Shown here: positions 1 through 6,717 of the stretch, piece by piece | Layout: each line of letters opens with the position of its first letter | Numbering within the stretch: the stretch's first letter is position 1 | Origin: Deltaproteobacteria bacterium | GTDB lineage: Bacteria > Desulfobacterota_D > UBA1144 > Nemesobacterales > N074bin48 | DNA: 11,309 nucleotides | Direction of reading: 5' to 3' | NCBI GenBank assembly: GCA_004356685.1 | Contig: SMWS01000148.1 | Span: 1-11,309 of the forward strand | The notes under the pieces: model-generated | Told to the model about the DNA's origin: nothing | Database searches by the model: none | Seen by the model: the letters and a program-made list of their open reading frames with translations, nothing else | Position numbers and translations under genes: made by a program

Positions 1-413
1 AATAAAAAGCCTAAGAATGCAAGGCAAAGCAATCCCACATTTAAGTAGGTAAATTTTTCTTTTAAAAATATAGCAGTAAGTCCGGTTGCAATAAGAGGGC
101 CGAGATATAAAAGGAATACAGCATTTGCTAGCGAAGTATTGTTTATTGCTTTCATATAGAAAAGCATTGTTAAAGCCAGTAGAATGCCTGTAGAGATGAG
201 TGGGAATGATAAGTTCTTAAGCTTTAATTTAGGTATATCCTTTTTAGGTAAAAGAAAAAGAATGAGGAATAGGAAACCAATACCGAGTCTAGCAACTGTT
301 ATAACATATTCATCTACTTCTATGTTTCTTACAAATATTCCTACCGAGCCTAGGAGTACTGTAGATATAATTGCCGCAGTGTATCCAATTGTTTTGGAAT
401 TGGATATATTCAT
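1..413 (-). CDS. EamA/DMT-family transporter, N-terminal half (cut by left edge)
   Basis: Reading the minus strand from the ATG at 411-413 gives an uninterrupted frame of 137 codons to the window edge. It begins MNISNSKTIGYTAAII and includes LLGSVGIFVRNI. An in-frame TAG lies seven codons upstream, so this ATG is the first possible start; no clear Shine-Dalgarno sequence is seen. The protein is very hydrophobic, with about five membrane segments near residues 10-28, 36-55, 70-88, 95-115 and 122-137. The first segment followed by GIFVR, and the later short charged turn LKEKFT before another segment, are typical of the first EamA repeat of drug/metabolite exporters of the inner membrane. Full-length members have about 280-300 residues and ten segments, so roughly half is missing. 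The substrate cannot be told. It lies 99 nt downstream of the SGNH hydrolase gene on the same strand and may be co-transcribed with it. Confidence 0.8.
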   Translation of the reverse strand, partial: MNISNSKTIGYTAAIISTVLLGSVGIFVRNIEVDEYVITVARLGIGFLFLILFLLPKKDIPKLKLKNLSFPLISTGILLALTMLFYMKAINNTSLANAVFLLYLGPLIATGLTAIFLKEKFTYLNVGLLCLAFLGFL

Positions 414-512
414 TACACGGATTTCAAGAAACTATTAAACATATAGCATTCAATTGATGTTTTCTAAATTAATTTCGTTATAAACTTATTACATAATAGT
501 ATTAATATGGTT

Positions 513-1610
513 TCAATGCTGGATATTATTAATATAAGTAGCAAGTTTTTGTGCAACAATTTGGTGCCCTAAAGCATTGGGATGAACTAAGTCCTTTTCT
601 TTTATTCTAATATTTTCCATACCTTCATCCATATATTCATCAATAATGTCAATTATTTCAAAACCTACTCTATTTGCCTCATGAGTTACGATTTTATGAG
701 CAGTTATATAGGGATAGATACCAGAATCTTCGACTAACCAGGGAAATATTAATACTACAACTCTAAATTTTTCCTTCTTTTGTAATTTTGACAGATGTTC
801 GAAAGCGTATCGTAACAGTCCTACATGCTGCTTGCTCTTATACCAATTTAAAGGATGTTTTTCTGGAGCTTTTTTCATTAGTTCACTTAGCAAATGTTCA
901 TCTTTAGAAATTGGTGTAATCCTTGTTTTGTAGTGGTTTTGAAATATTTCGGGTTTATTCATGTTTTTCATCCATTTAACAAGAAGTATTTTATCTACTG
1001 CATTTGAAAAAAACTGTGCAGTACGCAGATAAGAAATTGCCCCTGATTTATATTTATCGATACTGTTAATGTACTCAAGATTTGGACTAGAAATTCCGAT
1101 GTCATTAAGACAGAATCCCACAACTACAAGATCAGGTTTGTAATTTAATCCAAGATGTTCTAAGTTTGATACTTCCTGCACAATATCATAACCGCCAACT
1201 CCCAGATTAAGTACTTCATATTTAGAGGGTTTTTTATGGTTTAAAATCTCATGTAACCTATATGAATATGTTGATTCAAGAGGCAGAAAGTTGCCAAATG
1301 TAATTGAATCTCCAAGCACTACTGTTCTAAATCCGTTGAATTTTCCAGGTACAACGGATCTCCCGCGATACCCATTACCATTAATCTGCACATCCGTACC
1401 CCATGCATAGCCACTTGCCCCAGGTGTTAGCTCATATCGTAGATCACTATATAATGATTGTCTTAGGATAAATTCACGGCCGTTTTTTAAGTGTTTAAGC
1501 GGATCGTATCCTATCACGCGAAGACCTATTTCAAATACAGCTAAAGATATTAGAACTGAAACAACTATAAGGCCGGCTTTTGTAAGGGTGCTTCTGTATC
1601 TTTTTTGCAT
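513..1610 (-). CDS. Membrane-anchored SGNH/GDSL-family hydrolase
   Basis: A 365-residue protein of the SGNH hydrolase superfamily (esterases, lipases, O-acetyl or acyl hydrolases of lipids and glycans). A short basic N-terminus is followed by one hydrophobic segment (about residues 12-34), which should hold the enzyme in the inner membrane with the catalytic domain outside the cytoplasm. The four family blocks are present: GDSITFG at 100-106 with nucleophile Ser102; NLGVGG at 135-140 supplying the oxyanion glycine; GFCLND at 165-170 with Asn169; and DLVHPN at 340-345 with Asp340 and His343 completing the triad. The ATG at 1610 is the only usable start: an in-frame TGA lies 11 codons upstream and the next Met is far inside. 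There is no Shine-Dalgarno sequence, and the start codon touches an inverted repeat. It follows fabF after 128 nt and may or may not share its transcript. The substrate is unknown; acting on cell-envelope polysaccharide or lipid is only a guess. Confidence 0.88.
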   Translation of the reverse strand: MQKRYRSTLTKAGLIVVSVLISLAVFEIGLRVIGYDPLKHLKNGREFILRQSLYSDLRYELTPGASGYAWGTDVQINGNGYRGRSVVPGKFNGFRTVVLGDSITFGNFLPLESTYSYRLHEILNHKKPSKYEVLNLGVGGYDIVQEVSNLEHLGLNYKPDLVVVGFCLNDIGISSPNLEYINSIDKYKSGAISYLRTAQFFSNAVDKILLVKWMKNMNKPEIFQNHYKTRITPISKDEHLLSELMKKAPEKHPLNWYKSKQHVGLLRYAFEHLSKLQKKEKFRVVVLIFPWLVEDSGIYPYITAHKIVTHEANRVGFEIIDIIDEYMDEGMENIRIKEKDLVHPNALGHQIVAQKLATYINNIQH

Positions 1611-1655
1611 AATATATGTTGATACTTTTAATATTACTCACTCAACATATATTAT
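1609..1655. repeat. Perfect 14-bp inverted repeat at the SGNH hydrolase start codon
   Basis: The arms 1609-1622 and 1642-1655 are exact reverse complements separated by 19 nt. In the minus-strand transcript they would form an AU-rich hairpin just before the hydrolase start, with the last two paired bases being the A and U of the AUG. In that direction the hairpin is followed by GCAAAAAAG rather than a U-run, so it does not look like an intrinsic terminator. It could be an operator, a translation-limiting hairpin or chance in AT-rich DNA. Confidence 0.6.
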
Positions 1656-1738
1656 TTTTAGATAGAAAACTACAAAAATGATTCAGAGTAGATATGATAA
1701 ATATTAAAAAAGTCAAAACAAAAACAGTTATTTAATTA

Positions 1739-2974
1739 TTAAGATTCAAACTTTTTAAAACCTAGAGTAACGTTTGTTCCGCCAAAACCAAATGAATTGC
1801 TAATGGCATACTTAATATTCTTTTCTCTAGCTTCATGGGCAACATAATCCAGATCGCATCCCTCATCAGGATTGTCAAGATTAATGGTTGGAGGAAGAAT
1901 TCCATGATAAATCGCCAAAGAAGTAAAACCCGCTTCAATTCCACCCGCAGCACCCAAAAGATGTCCGGTCATAGATTTAGTTGAACTTACTGGAATTTTC
2001 ATGGAATGGCCATTAAATACCTGCTTAATTGCATTAGTTTCATTTATATCATTTTGCTGAGTAGATGTACCGTGTGCATTTATATAATCCACATCCGATG
2101 GATTAAGCTTTGAATTTCTTAAAGCAGCTTCCATACATCTCTGAGGTCCATCTAATGAAGGAGAAGTAATATGGTACGCATCACCGCTCATTCCAGAACC
2201 CAGGTATTCAGCATAAATCCTCGCTCCTCTTTTCTTGGCATGCTCAAGTTCTTCGAGAATTACAATTCCCGAGCCTTCTGCTATGATAAAGCCATCTCTC
2301 TCTTTATCAAAAGGCCTTGATGCTTTTTCAGGTATATCATTACTTGTAGAAATTGCCCTCATTGTATTAAATCCAGCAATGGTCATAGCATTAACCGGCG
2401 CTTCTGTTCCACCAGCTATCATTGCATCTGCATCACCAATTTGAATTGAGTAAGCTGCATATGCAACCCCATGAGCACCTGCTGCACAGGCAGTTGTTGT
2501 ACAAGAATTTGGCCCTCTTGCATTTAAGAAAATAGACACATATCCCGATGCCATATTACATACAATATTTGGAACAAAGAAAGGGGAAACCCTCAAAGGC
2601 CCTTTTTTTTCCATAGTTAAAACAGTATTGTAGTAGGTATCCATCCCACCAATACCAGAACCAATAATAGTACCCAGTCGCGTAGAAAGCTCATCTGTTA
2701 CTTCTAAACCAGAATCAGCTAGTGCAATCTTAGAAGCTGCACAGGCAAACTTGATAAAATGATCACTTCTTCTCGCATCTTTAGGATCCATAAAATCGGT
2801 AGGATTAAATCCCGGCACCTGACCTGCTATTTGAGTCTTTAAAATAGACGGATCAAACTTAGAAATTCGGGTAACCCCAGAACGACCGTTACAAATGCCA
2901 TCCCAAGTAGCGTCATTACCTACGCCAAGAGGAGTAACAAGCCCAATACCAGTTACAACAACCCTTCTGTTCAT
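1739..2974 (-). CDS. fabF: Beta-ketoacyl-ACP synthase II
   Basis: A 411-residue KAS II condensing enzyme, the usual family length. It elongates acyl-ACP with malonyl-ACP, releasing CO2, in cytoplasmic type II fatty-acid synthesis. The Cys-His-His triad is intact: Cys163 in TACAAGAH, His301 in NAHGTST and His338 in STKSMTGH, with the conserved Lys333. The glycine-rich GFGGTN loop with the gatekeeper Phe is at 396-401. The His-His (not His-Asn) triad makes this a FabF/FabB-type enzyme rather than FabH, and the length and sequence fit FabF. Its ATG shares one base with the acpP stop (TAATG), implying translational coupling; a GGAG lies about 11 nt upstream inside acpP. The gene ends with two consecutive in-frame TAA codons and is the last gene of the fatty-acid cluster. 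Confidence 0.97.
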   Translation of the reverse strand: MNRRVVVTGIGLVTPLGVGNDATWDGICNGRSGVTRISKFDPSILKTQIAGQVPGFNPTDFMDPKDARRSDHFIKFACAASKIALADSGLEVTDELSTRLGTIIGSGIGGMDTYYNTVLTMEKKGPLRVSPFFVPNIVCNMASGYVSIFLNARGPNSCTTTACAAGAHGVAYAAYSIQIGDADAMIAGGTEAPVNAMTIAGFNTMRAISTSNDIPEKASRPFDKERDGFIIAEGSGIVILEELEHAKKRGARIYAEYLGSGMSGDAYHITSPSLDGPQRCMEAALRNSKLNPSDVDYINAHGTSTQQNDINETNAIKQVFNGHSMKIPVSSTKSMTGHLLGAAGGIEAGFTSLAIYHGILPPTINLDNPDEGCDLDYVAHEAREKNIKYAISNSFGFGGTNVTLGFKKFES

Positions 2975-3219
2975 TATTTTTTTCGCTCCGTGATAAAGTT
3001 TATTGTATCCTGCACTGTGACAATACTTTCTGCATCCTCATCAGATATTTCAATTCCAAATTCATCTTCCATGGACATAATCAATTCAACTAAGTCAAGT
3101 GAATCTGCTCCAAGATCTTCAATAAATGAAGATTCTGGTGAAATCTCATCCTCAGCTTTTCCTAGTTGAGACGCCACCATCTTTTTTACATTTTCAAGTA
3201 ATTCCTGATCGACTGCCAT
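2974..3219 (-). CDS. acpP: Acyl carrier protein
   Basis: An 81-residue acidic carrier protein that holds the growing acyl chain as a thioester on 4'-phosphopantetheine. The attachment serine is Ser40 in the hallmark GADSLDLVE (37-45), and the protein has the expected small, acidic four-helix composition, with the acidic stretch EISDEDAE at 57-64 following the attachment helix. It has the best ribosome-binding site of the window (AAGGAGGG, six to seven nt before the ATG), in keeping with the high ACP output cells need relative to FabG and FabF. It lies 22 nt after fabG and overlaps fabF by one base. Confidence 0.97.
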   Translation of the reverse strand: MAVDQELLENVKKMVASQLGKAEDEISPESSFIEDLGADSLDLVELIMSMEDEFGIEISDEDAESIVTVQDTINFITERKK

Positions 3220-3226
3220 AAATTAT

Positions 3227-3234
3227 CCCTCCTT
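3227..3234 (-). promoter_or_regulatory. Strong Shine-Dalgarno sequence of acpP
   Basis: The minus strand reads AAGGAGGG here, seven nt before the acpP ATG. It is the closest match to the anti-Shine-Dalgarno sequence seen in the window and contrasts with the weak sites before fabG, the DUF177 gene and the permease B gene. Confidence 0.8.
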
Positions 3235-3241
3235 CAAATAT

Positions 3242-3985
3242 TTAAGTATACATGCCTCCATTAACTCTTATAACCTCACCAGTTATATAAGAAGCAGCAT
3301 CTGATAATAAAAAACTAACAACACCTGACACATCCTCCGGACTACCAAACCTGCTAAGAGGTATTTGACCAAGATAATATTCTTTAACTTTATCTGACAG
3401 TCCGCTTGTTATATCGGTTTCAATAAATCCGGGTGCAATACTATTAACAGTAATATTACGAGAAGCAAGTTCTCTCGATACTGATTTTGTAAAACCTATT
3501 ATTCCTGCCTTTGTTGCAGAGTAGTTAGACTGACCTGGGTTACCCATTTCACCTACTACAGAACTTATATTAACTATTCTTCCTGATTTTTGTTTAACCA
3601 TGTATTTAGAAGCAGCTTTTGTGCAGTTAAAAACTCCTTTCAGATTCACATTTATGACGGCATCCCAATCCTCTTCTTTCATTCTCATAAGAAGAGTATC
3701 CCTCGTAATGCCAGCATTGTTTACCAAAAAATTCAATTCACCATGATCTTTTACAATAGAATCAATTTCATCATTTACCTGTGAGTATGATGAAACATCA
3801 AATCCTCTTATCTCACACTTGCCGCCCTTGCTTTCAATTTCATCTTTGACACTCTGAGCAGCTTGCTCGTTTGAAGCATAGTTAATAATTACAAAAGCGC
3901 CTTTTGAAGCAAGATCTTTAGCTATTGATTTTCCGATTCCACGGGATGATCCAGTAATTAAAGCAACTTTTCCGTTAAAATCCAT
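3242..3985 (-). CDS. fabG: 3-oxoacyl-ACP reductase
   Basis: A 247-residue classical short-chain dehydrogenase that reduces 3-oxoacyl-ACP to (R)-3-hydroxyacyl-ACP with NADPH. The Rossmann dinucleotide loop is TGSSRGIG (11-18), with Arg15 as expected for NADPH use. NNAG is at 89-92, and the catalytic tetrad is Asn114, Ser142, Tyr155 and Lys159 (YSATK). The PGFIETD stretch at 185-191 and the C-terminal GEVIRVNGGMYT match FabG closely. The ATG lies within the end of fabD (11-nt overlap) with only a weak upstream purine tract, so translation is probably coupled to fabD. Position between fabD and acpP supports FabG over other SDR reductases. Confidence 0.96.
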   Translation of the reverse strand: MDFNGKVALITGSSRGIGKSIAKDLASKGAFVIINYASNEQAAQSVKDEIESKGGKCEIRGFDVSSYSQVNDEIDSIVKDHGELNFLVNNAGITRDTLLMRMKEEDWDAVINVNLKGVFNCTKAASKYMVKQKSGRIVNISSVVGEMGNPGQSNYSATKAGIIGFTKSVSRELASRNITVNSIAPGFIETDITSGLSDKVKEYYLGQIPLSRFGSPEDVSGVVSFLLSDAASYITGEVIRVNGGMYT

Positions 3986-4910
3986 TTTCTTTCAGTGATT
4001 TAAGATCGGCTAGTTTATCAATACTAATTGCCTTAACATCTTTTAAAGTCCTTCTAATCAAATTAGTAAGAACATTTTTAGGGCCTATTTCAATAAATTT
4101 TTTCGAGTCTAAGTTATCGTACAAAAGTTTGATTGATTCATACCACCGGACAGGGGCCATAACCTGATTAATTAGATTTTCTTTAAGTTTGTCAGGATCT
4201 CTGATTAATTTAGCTTCCCAGTTATTAATTAAAGGTATTTTGATATTTGAAAATTTGATCTTATCAAGTACTTGACCAAGTTTTTCTGCCGCTGGTGCCA
4301 TTAATGTACAGTGAAACGGTGCGCTTACATCTAATGTAACAACTCTTTTTGCACCTTTAGTTTTTGCCATTTCCTTTGCTTTTTCTATTGCTTCATTATT
4401 TCCTGAAATAACGGTCTGCCCCGGCGCATTGTAGTTAGCAGGGCTTACCATATAATCATCAGAAGATGCATCCTCACATATTTCTGCAACCTCATCTTGT
4501 TTAAGACCTAAAATCGCGGCCATTGAACCAACACCTATAGGAACAGCTCCCTGGGTAAATTCACCTCTCTTTCTCACAGTGGCTACTGCATCTTTAAAAT
4601 CAAATGCACCCGATGCAACTAGCGCGGAATATTCACCTAGGCTATGACCAGCTACATAGTTTGATCTGATCCCTGTTTCATTCTCTAAAACTCTCATTGA
4701 GGCAATACTGGCTGTAAGAATTGCCGGCTGAGCATTTACAGTAAGATTAAGCTCATTGTTTTTATCTTCAAAGCAGAGCTGTGCAATATCTATTCCTAAA
4801 ATATCGCTAGCTTCATCAAAAGTATCTTTAGCAATTTTGAATTCATTATAGAATTCCTGTCCCATACCGACATATTGTGATCCCTGACCAGGGAATAAAT
4901 ATGTAATCAT
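3975..4910 (-). CDS. fabD: Malonyl-CoA:ACP transacylase
   Basis: A 311-residue acyltransferase that moves malonyl from CoA to ACP, supplying the extender unit for fatty-acid elongation. It shows the N-terminal GQGSQ (8-12), the nucleophile Ser90 in GHSLGEYSA (88-96), Arg115 that binds the malonyl carboxylate, His200 in APFH and Gln249 before the PVRW motif. Length matches the family. A GGGAG is placed eight nt before the ATG. It starts 27 nt after the rpmF stop, where other genomes commonly have plsX and fabH in between, and it overlaps fabG by 11 nt. Confidence 0.96.
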   Translation of the reverse strand: MITYLFPGQGSQYVGMGQEFYNEFKIAKDTFDEASDILGIDIAQLCFEDKNNELNLTVNAQPAILTASIASMRVLENETGIRSNYVAGHSLGEYSALVASGAFDFKDAVATVRKRGEFTQGAVPIGVGSMAAILGLKQDEVAEICEDASSDDYMVSPANYNAPGQTVISGNNEAIEKAKEMAKTKGAKRVVTLDVSAPFHCTLMAPAAEKLGQVLDKIKFSNIKIPLINNWEAKLIRDPDKLKENLINQVMAPVRWYESIKLLYDNLDSKKFIEIGPKNVLTNLIRRTLKDVKAISIDKLADLKSLKENGF

Positions 4911-4937
4911 TAACTTTCTCCCATAAATCTATTGTCT

Positions 4938-5141
4938 TTATTCTTCAGACTCTTCTTCTGACTGTTCTTTTTCAACTTTATAAATATTCCCCTTATAGAA
5001 TCCACAACTTGGACAAGCCCTATGGGGCGGTTTAAGTTCACTACAGTTTGGACACTCTGAAATTCCTGGGCTTACAACCCTGTAATGATTTCTTCTTTTC
5101 TTGGACTTTGATGATGATTTTTTTCTTTTAGGCAGTGCCAT
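4938..5141 (-). CDS. rpmF: 50S ribosomal protein L32
   Basis: A 67-residue L32 protein of the large ribosomal subunit. It starts with the family signature MALPKRKKSSS followed by a basic region that contacts rRNA. Two cysteine pairs, Cys30/Cys33 (CPNC) and Cys43/Cys46 (CPSC), form the zinc-ribbon version of the protein. The C-terminus carries an acidic Glu/Ser tail (EKEQSEEESEE), making it slightly longer than the usual 56-60 residues. A GGAG seven nt upstream supports the start. It is 20 nt after the DUF177 gene; this pairing with yceD upstream and fatty-acid genes downstream is a long-known bacterial arrangement linking ribosome and lipid production. Confidence 0.96.
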   Translation of the reverse strand: MALPKRKKSSSKSKKRRNHYRVVSPGISECPNCSELKPPHRACPSCGFYKGNIYKVEKEQSEEESEE

Positions 5142-5161
5142 AATAAAACTCCATATGTAAT

Positions 5162-5692
5162 TTAATTTTTATAATTTTTCAAAACAGCAAAGTCTGGTGA
5201 AATCCAGTTTTCCTTACAATTACAACTGTCCATATTTAAATCAACACCGCAATCTGAACATAGCCCTTTACAATCCTGATCACATAATATTTTAGCAGGA
5301 AACGATACTGAAACCATTTCGCTTAAATAGTCTGTAATATCAATAGTGCTGCCGCTATAAGATGAAACTACGGTATCATTTTCAAACTCAAACACATCTT
5401 CATTATTAGGGACTAAAATCAGATTTAGCTCTGGGTTTATTTGAAGATTGACATCAGTTAAACATCTTGAGCAGGGAGAAACATATTTTAGACTAAGAGA
5501 GCCGTTTAGCACTATTTGCTTCTGATCCTTATATATATTAGCATCAATAAACAGATTAGAATTAAACTTTATATTCTCAACACAAAACAAAGAATTGCTA
5601 ATGTCATTTAAAAAGTCAGGAGCCTGCTCGGATTTAATATGTAATCCATTTTCTCCTATTTCATTGATATCAAATTCGAATTTATTCATCAT
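5162..5692 (-). CDS. DUF177 family protein (YceD-like, 23S rRNA accumulation)
   Basis: A 176-residue protein of the DUF177/YceD family, which sits upstream of rpmF in most bacteria and in plants and E. coli has been linked to 23S rRNA accumulation. Family hallmarks are the CSRC pair (Cys74/Cys77) after a beta-rich N-terminal part, and a C-terminal cysteine cluster: Cys137, Cys141, Cys145, Cys148, Cys157 and Cys159. The closing DFAVLKNYK corresponds to the conserved DPRFAVLK end. The cysteines suggest metal (probably zinc) binding, which is inference. Two adjacent ATGs (5692 and 5689) could each be the start; neither has a good Shine-Dalgarno sequence. It is the first gene of the fatty-acid cluster, 56 nt after the importer operon. 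Confidence 0.88.
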   Translation of the reverse strand: MMNKFEFDINEIGENGLHIKSEQAPDFLNDISNSLFCVENIKFNSNLFIDANIYKDQKQIVLNGSLSLKYVSPCSRCLTDVNLQINPELNLILVPNNEDVFEFENDTVVSSYSGSTIDITDYLSEMVSVSFPAKILCDQDCKGLCSDCGVDLNMDSCNCKENWISPDFAVLKNYKN

Positions 5693-5706
5693 AAAAAATT
5701 TTTCTA

Positions 5707-5734
5707 AATATAATACAAGAAATTAGTTTTGCAA
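5707..5734 (-). promoter_or_regulatory. Candidate sigma-70-type promoter of the DUF177-rpmF-fab cluster
   Basis: On the minus strand, TTGCAA (-35, at 5729-5734; 4 of 6 consensus bases) is separated by 16 nt from TATATT (-10, at 5707-5712; 5 of 6). It occupies the only non-coding gap between the importer and the fatty-acid cluster. Transcription would begin about seven or eight nt before the ATG at 5692, giving an almost leaderless message, in line with the lack of a Shine-Dalgarno sequence there. AT-rich DNA makes chance matches common. Confidence 0.35.
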
Positions 5735-5748
5735 GTTAGATTATATGG

Positions 5749-6714
5749 TTAGACAAGATGGCATGCGACATTGTGAAGTTTATTAATGTTTCTTAATTCG
5801 GGCTCACTGGATATGCACCTTTCTTCAGCAATTGGGCATCTGGTATGAAATCTGCAGCCACTGGGGATATTAATCGGGCTTGGTAAATCTCCTTTTATTA
5901 TTTCTCTTTTAATATTTCGCTTTTTACCTATATTCGGTATGGAGGAGAGTAGCAGTTTTGTATAAGGATGTAAAGGGTTTTTATATAATTGTTCACTACT
6001 GGCAATTTCGACTATCTTACCCAGATACATCACTGCAACCCTGTCACTTATATACCTTACTACGCGCAAATCATGTGAAATAAAAAGATAAGTGAGGTTA
6101 TATTCCTCTTTGAGCTTTAAAAACAAATTAATTATCTGTGCCTGTACAGATACATCCAGTGCTGAAACAGGTTCATCACAAACTATAAACTTAGGCCTGA
6201 CGGCAAGAGCCCTTGCAATCGCAATTCTCTGTCTTTGTCCTCCGCTGAATTCGTGGGGATATCTATCAAGCACATCTTTATTTAGTCCAACATCATCTAG
6301 CAGCTTAATTACTTCACTTCTTATTTCACTTTTCTTTACGATCCTATGAATAACAAGACCTTCTCCAACAATACTTTCTACTTTTTGTCTGGGGTTAAGT
6401 GAACTATACGGGTCTTGGAATATAATTTGAATATCCTTTCTAATGGGCCTTAATTCGCTGGAGTTTAAGTTGGTTATGTCAATTTCATTAAATTCAATTG
6501 TTCCTTCTGTAGGATCATATAACCTCAGCAAGGTCTTGCCCAATGTTGTTTTACCGCAACCACTCTCTCCCACCAGTCCTAATGTTTCTCCTTTTTTTAT
6601 ATCAAGATTGATCCCATCAAGGGCTTTTAAATAATTCTTAGTTTTAGAAAATATTCCTGTCTTAACAGGAAAGTATTTTTTTAGATTACTTATTTTTACA
6701 ATACTATTTTCCAT
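5749..6714 (-). CDS. Oligopeptide/dipeptide ABC transporter ATPase (OppF/DppF type)
   Basis: A 321-residue ATPase subunit that powers peptide-type import from the cytoplasmic face. Motifs in order: Walker A GESGCGKT (49-56), Q-loop Gln100 in IIFQDPYSSLNP, signature FSGGQ (156-160), Walker B FIVCDEP with Asp180 and Glu181, D-loop SALDV, and switch His214. After the ATPase core comes the oligopeptide-type C-terminal extension (HPYTKLLLSSIP, then GCRFHTRC) with Cys287, Cys293, Cys300 and Cys318; related Opp/Dpp ATPases bind an iron-sulfur cluster with such cysteines. The longer N-terminal segment before the core (YFPVKTGIFSK) is typical of the F rather than the D subunit. It starts three nt after the D subunit and is the last gene of the importer operon. 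The actual substrate is not determined; a gene name such as oppF or dppF would be over-specific. Confidence 0.93.
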   Translation of the reverse strand: MENSIVKISNLKKYFPVKTGIFSKTKNYLKALDGINLDIKKGETLGLVGESGCGKTTLGKTLLRLYDPTEGTIEFNEIDITNLNSSELRPIRKDIQIIFQDPYSSLNPRQKVESIVGEGLVIHRIVKKSEIRSEVIKLLDDVGLNKDVLDRYPHEFSGGQRQRIAIARALAVRPKFIVCDEPVSALDVSVQAQIINLFLKLKEEYNLTYLFISHDLRVVRYISDRVAVMYLGKIVEIASSEQLYKNPLHPYTKLLLSSIPNIGKKRNIKREIIKGDLPSPINIPSGCRFHTRCPIAEERCISSEPELRNINKLHNVACHLV

Positions 6715-6717
6715 TTT

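Noticed and set aside
184..438. Plus-strand open frame of 84 codons
   Set aside because: It lies opposite the DMT transporter reading frame, which has a clear membrane-protein pattern and runs to the edge. The plus-strand product has no recognisable domain and its neighbours are all on the minus strand.
1609..1655. The inverted repeat as an intrinsic terminator of the fab cluster
   Set aside because: In the direction of transcription it is AT-only apart from two G/C pairs and is followed by GCAAAAAAG, not a U-run. The T-run lies on the wrong side.
1690..1716. TTGACT hexamer (minus strand, 1711-1716) as the -35 box of an SGNH promoter
   Set aside because: At 16-17 nt spacing there is no acceptable -10 box (TATCTA or ATCTAC); the better TATCAT is only 11 nt away. 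A promoter may exist here but I cannot place it.
1762..1953. Second minus-strand frame of 63 codons inside fabF
   Set aside because: It overlaps the conserved C-terminal part of FabF in another frame and has no family features.
5693..5704. A-run/T-run near-palindrome before the DUF177 start
   Set aside because: A simple AAAAAATTTTT tract is expected by chance in this AT-rich DNA and has no loop or GC-rich stem, so it is not called as a terminator or operator.
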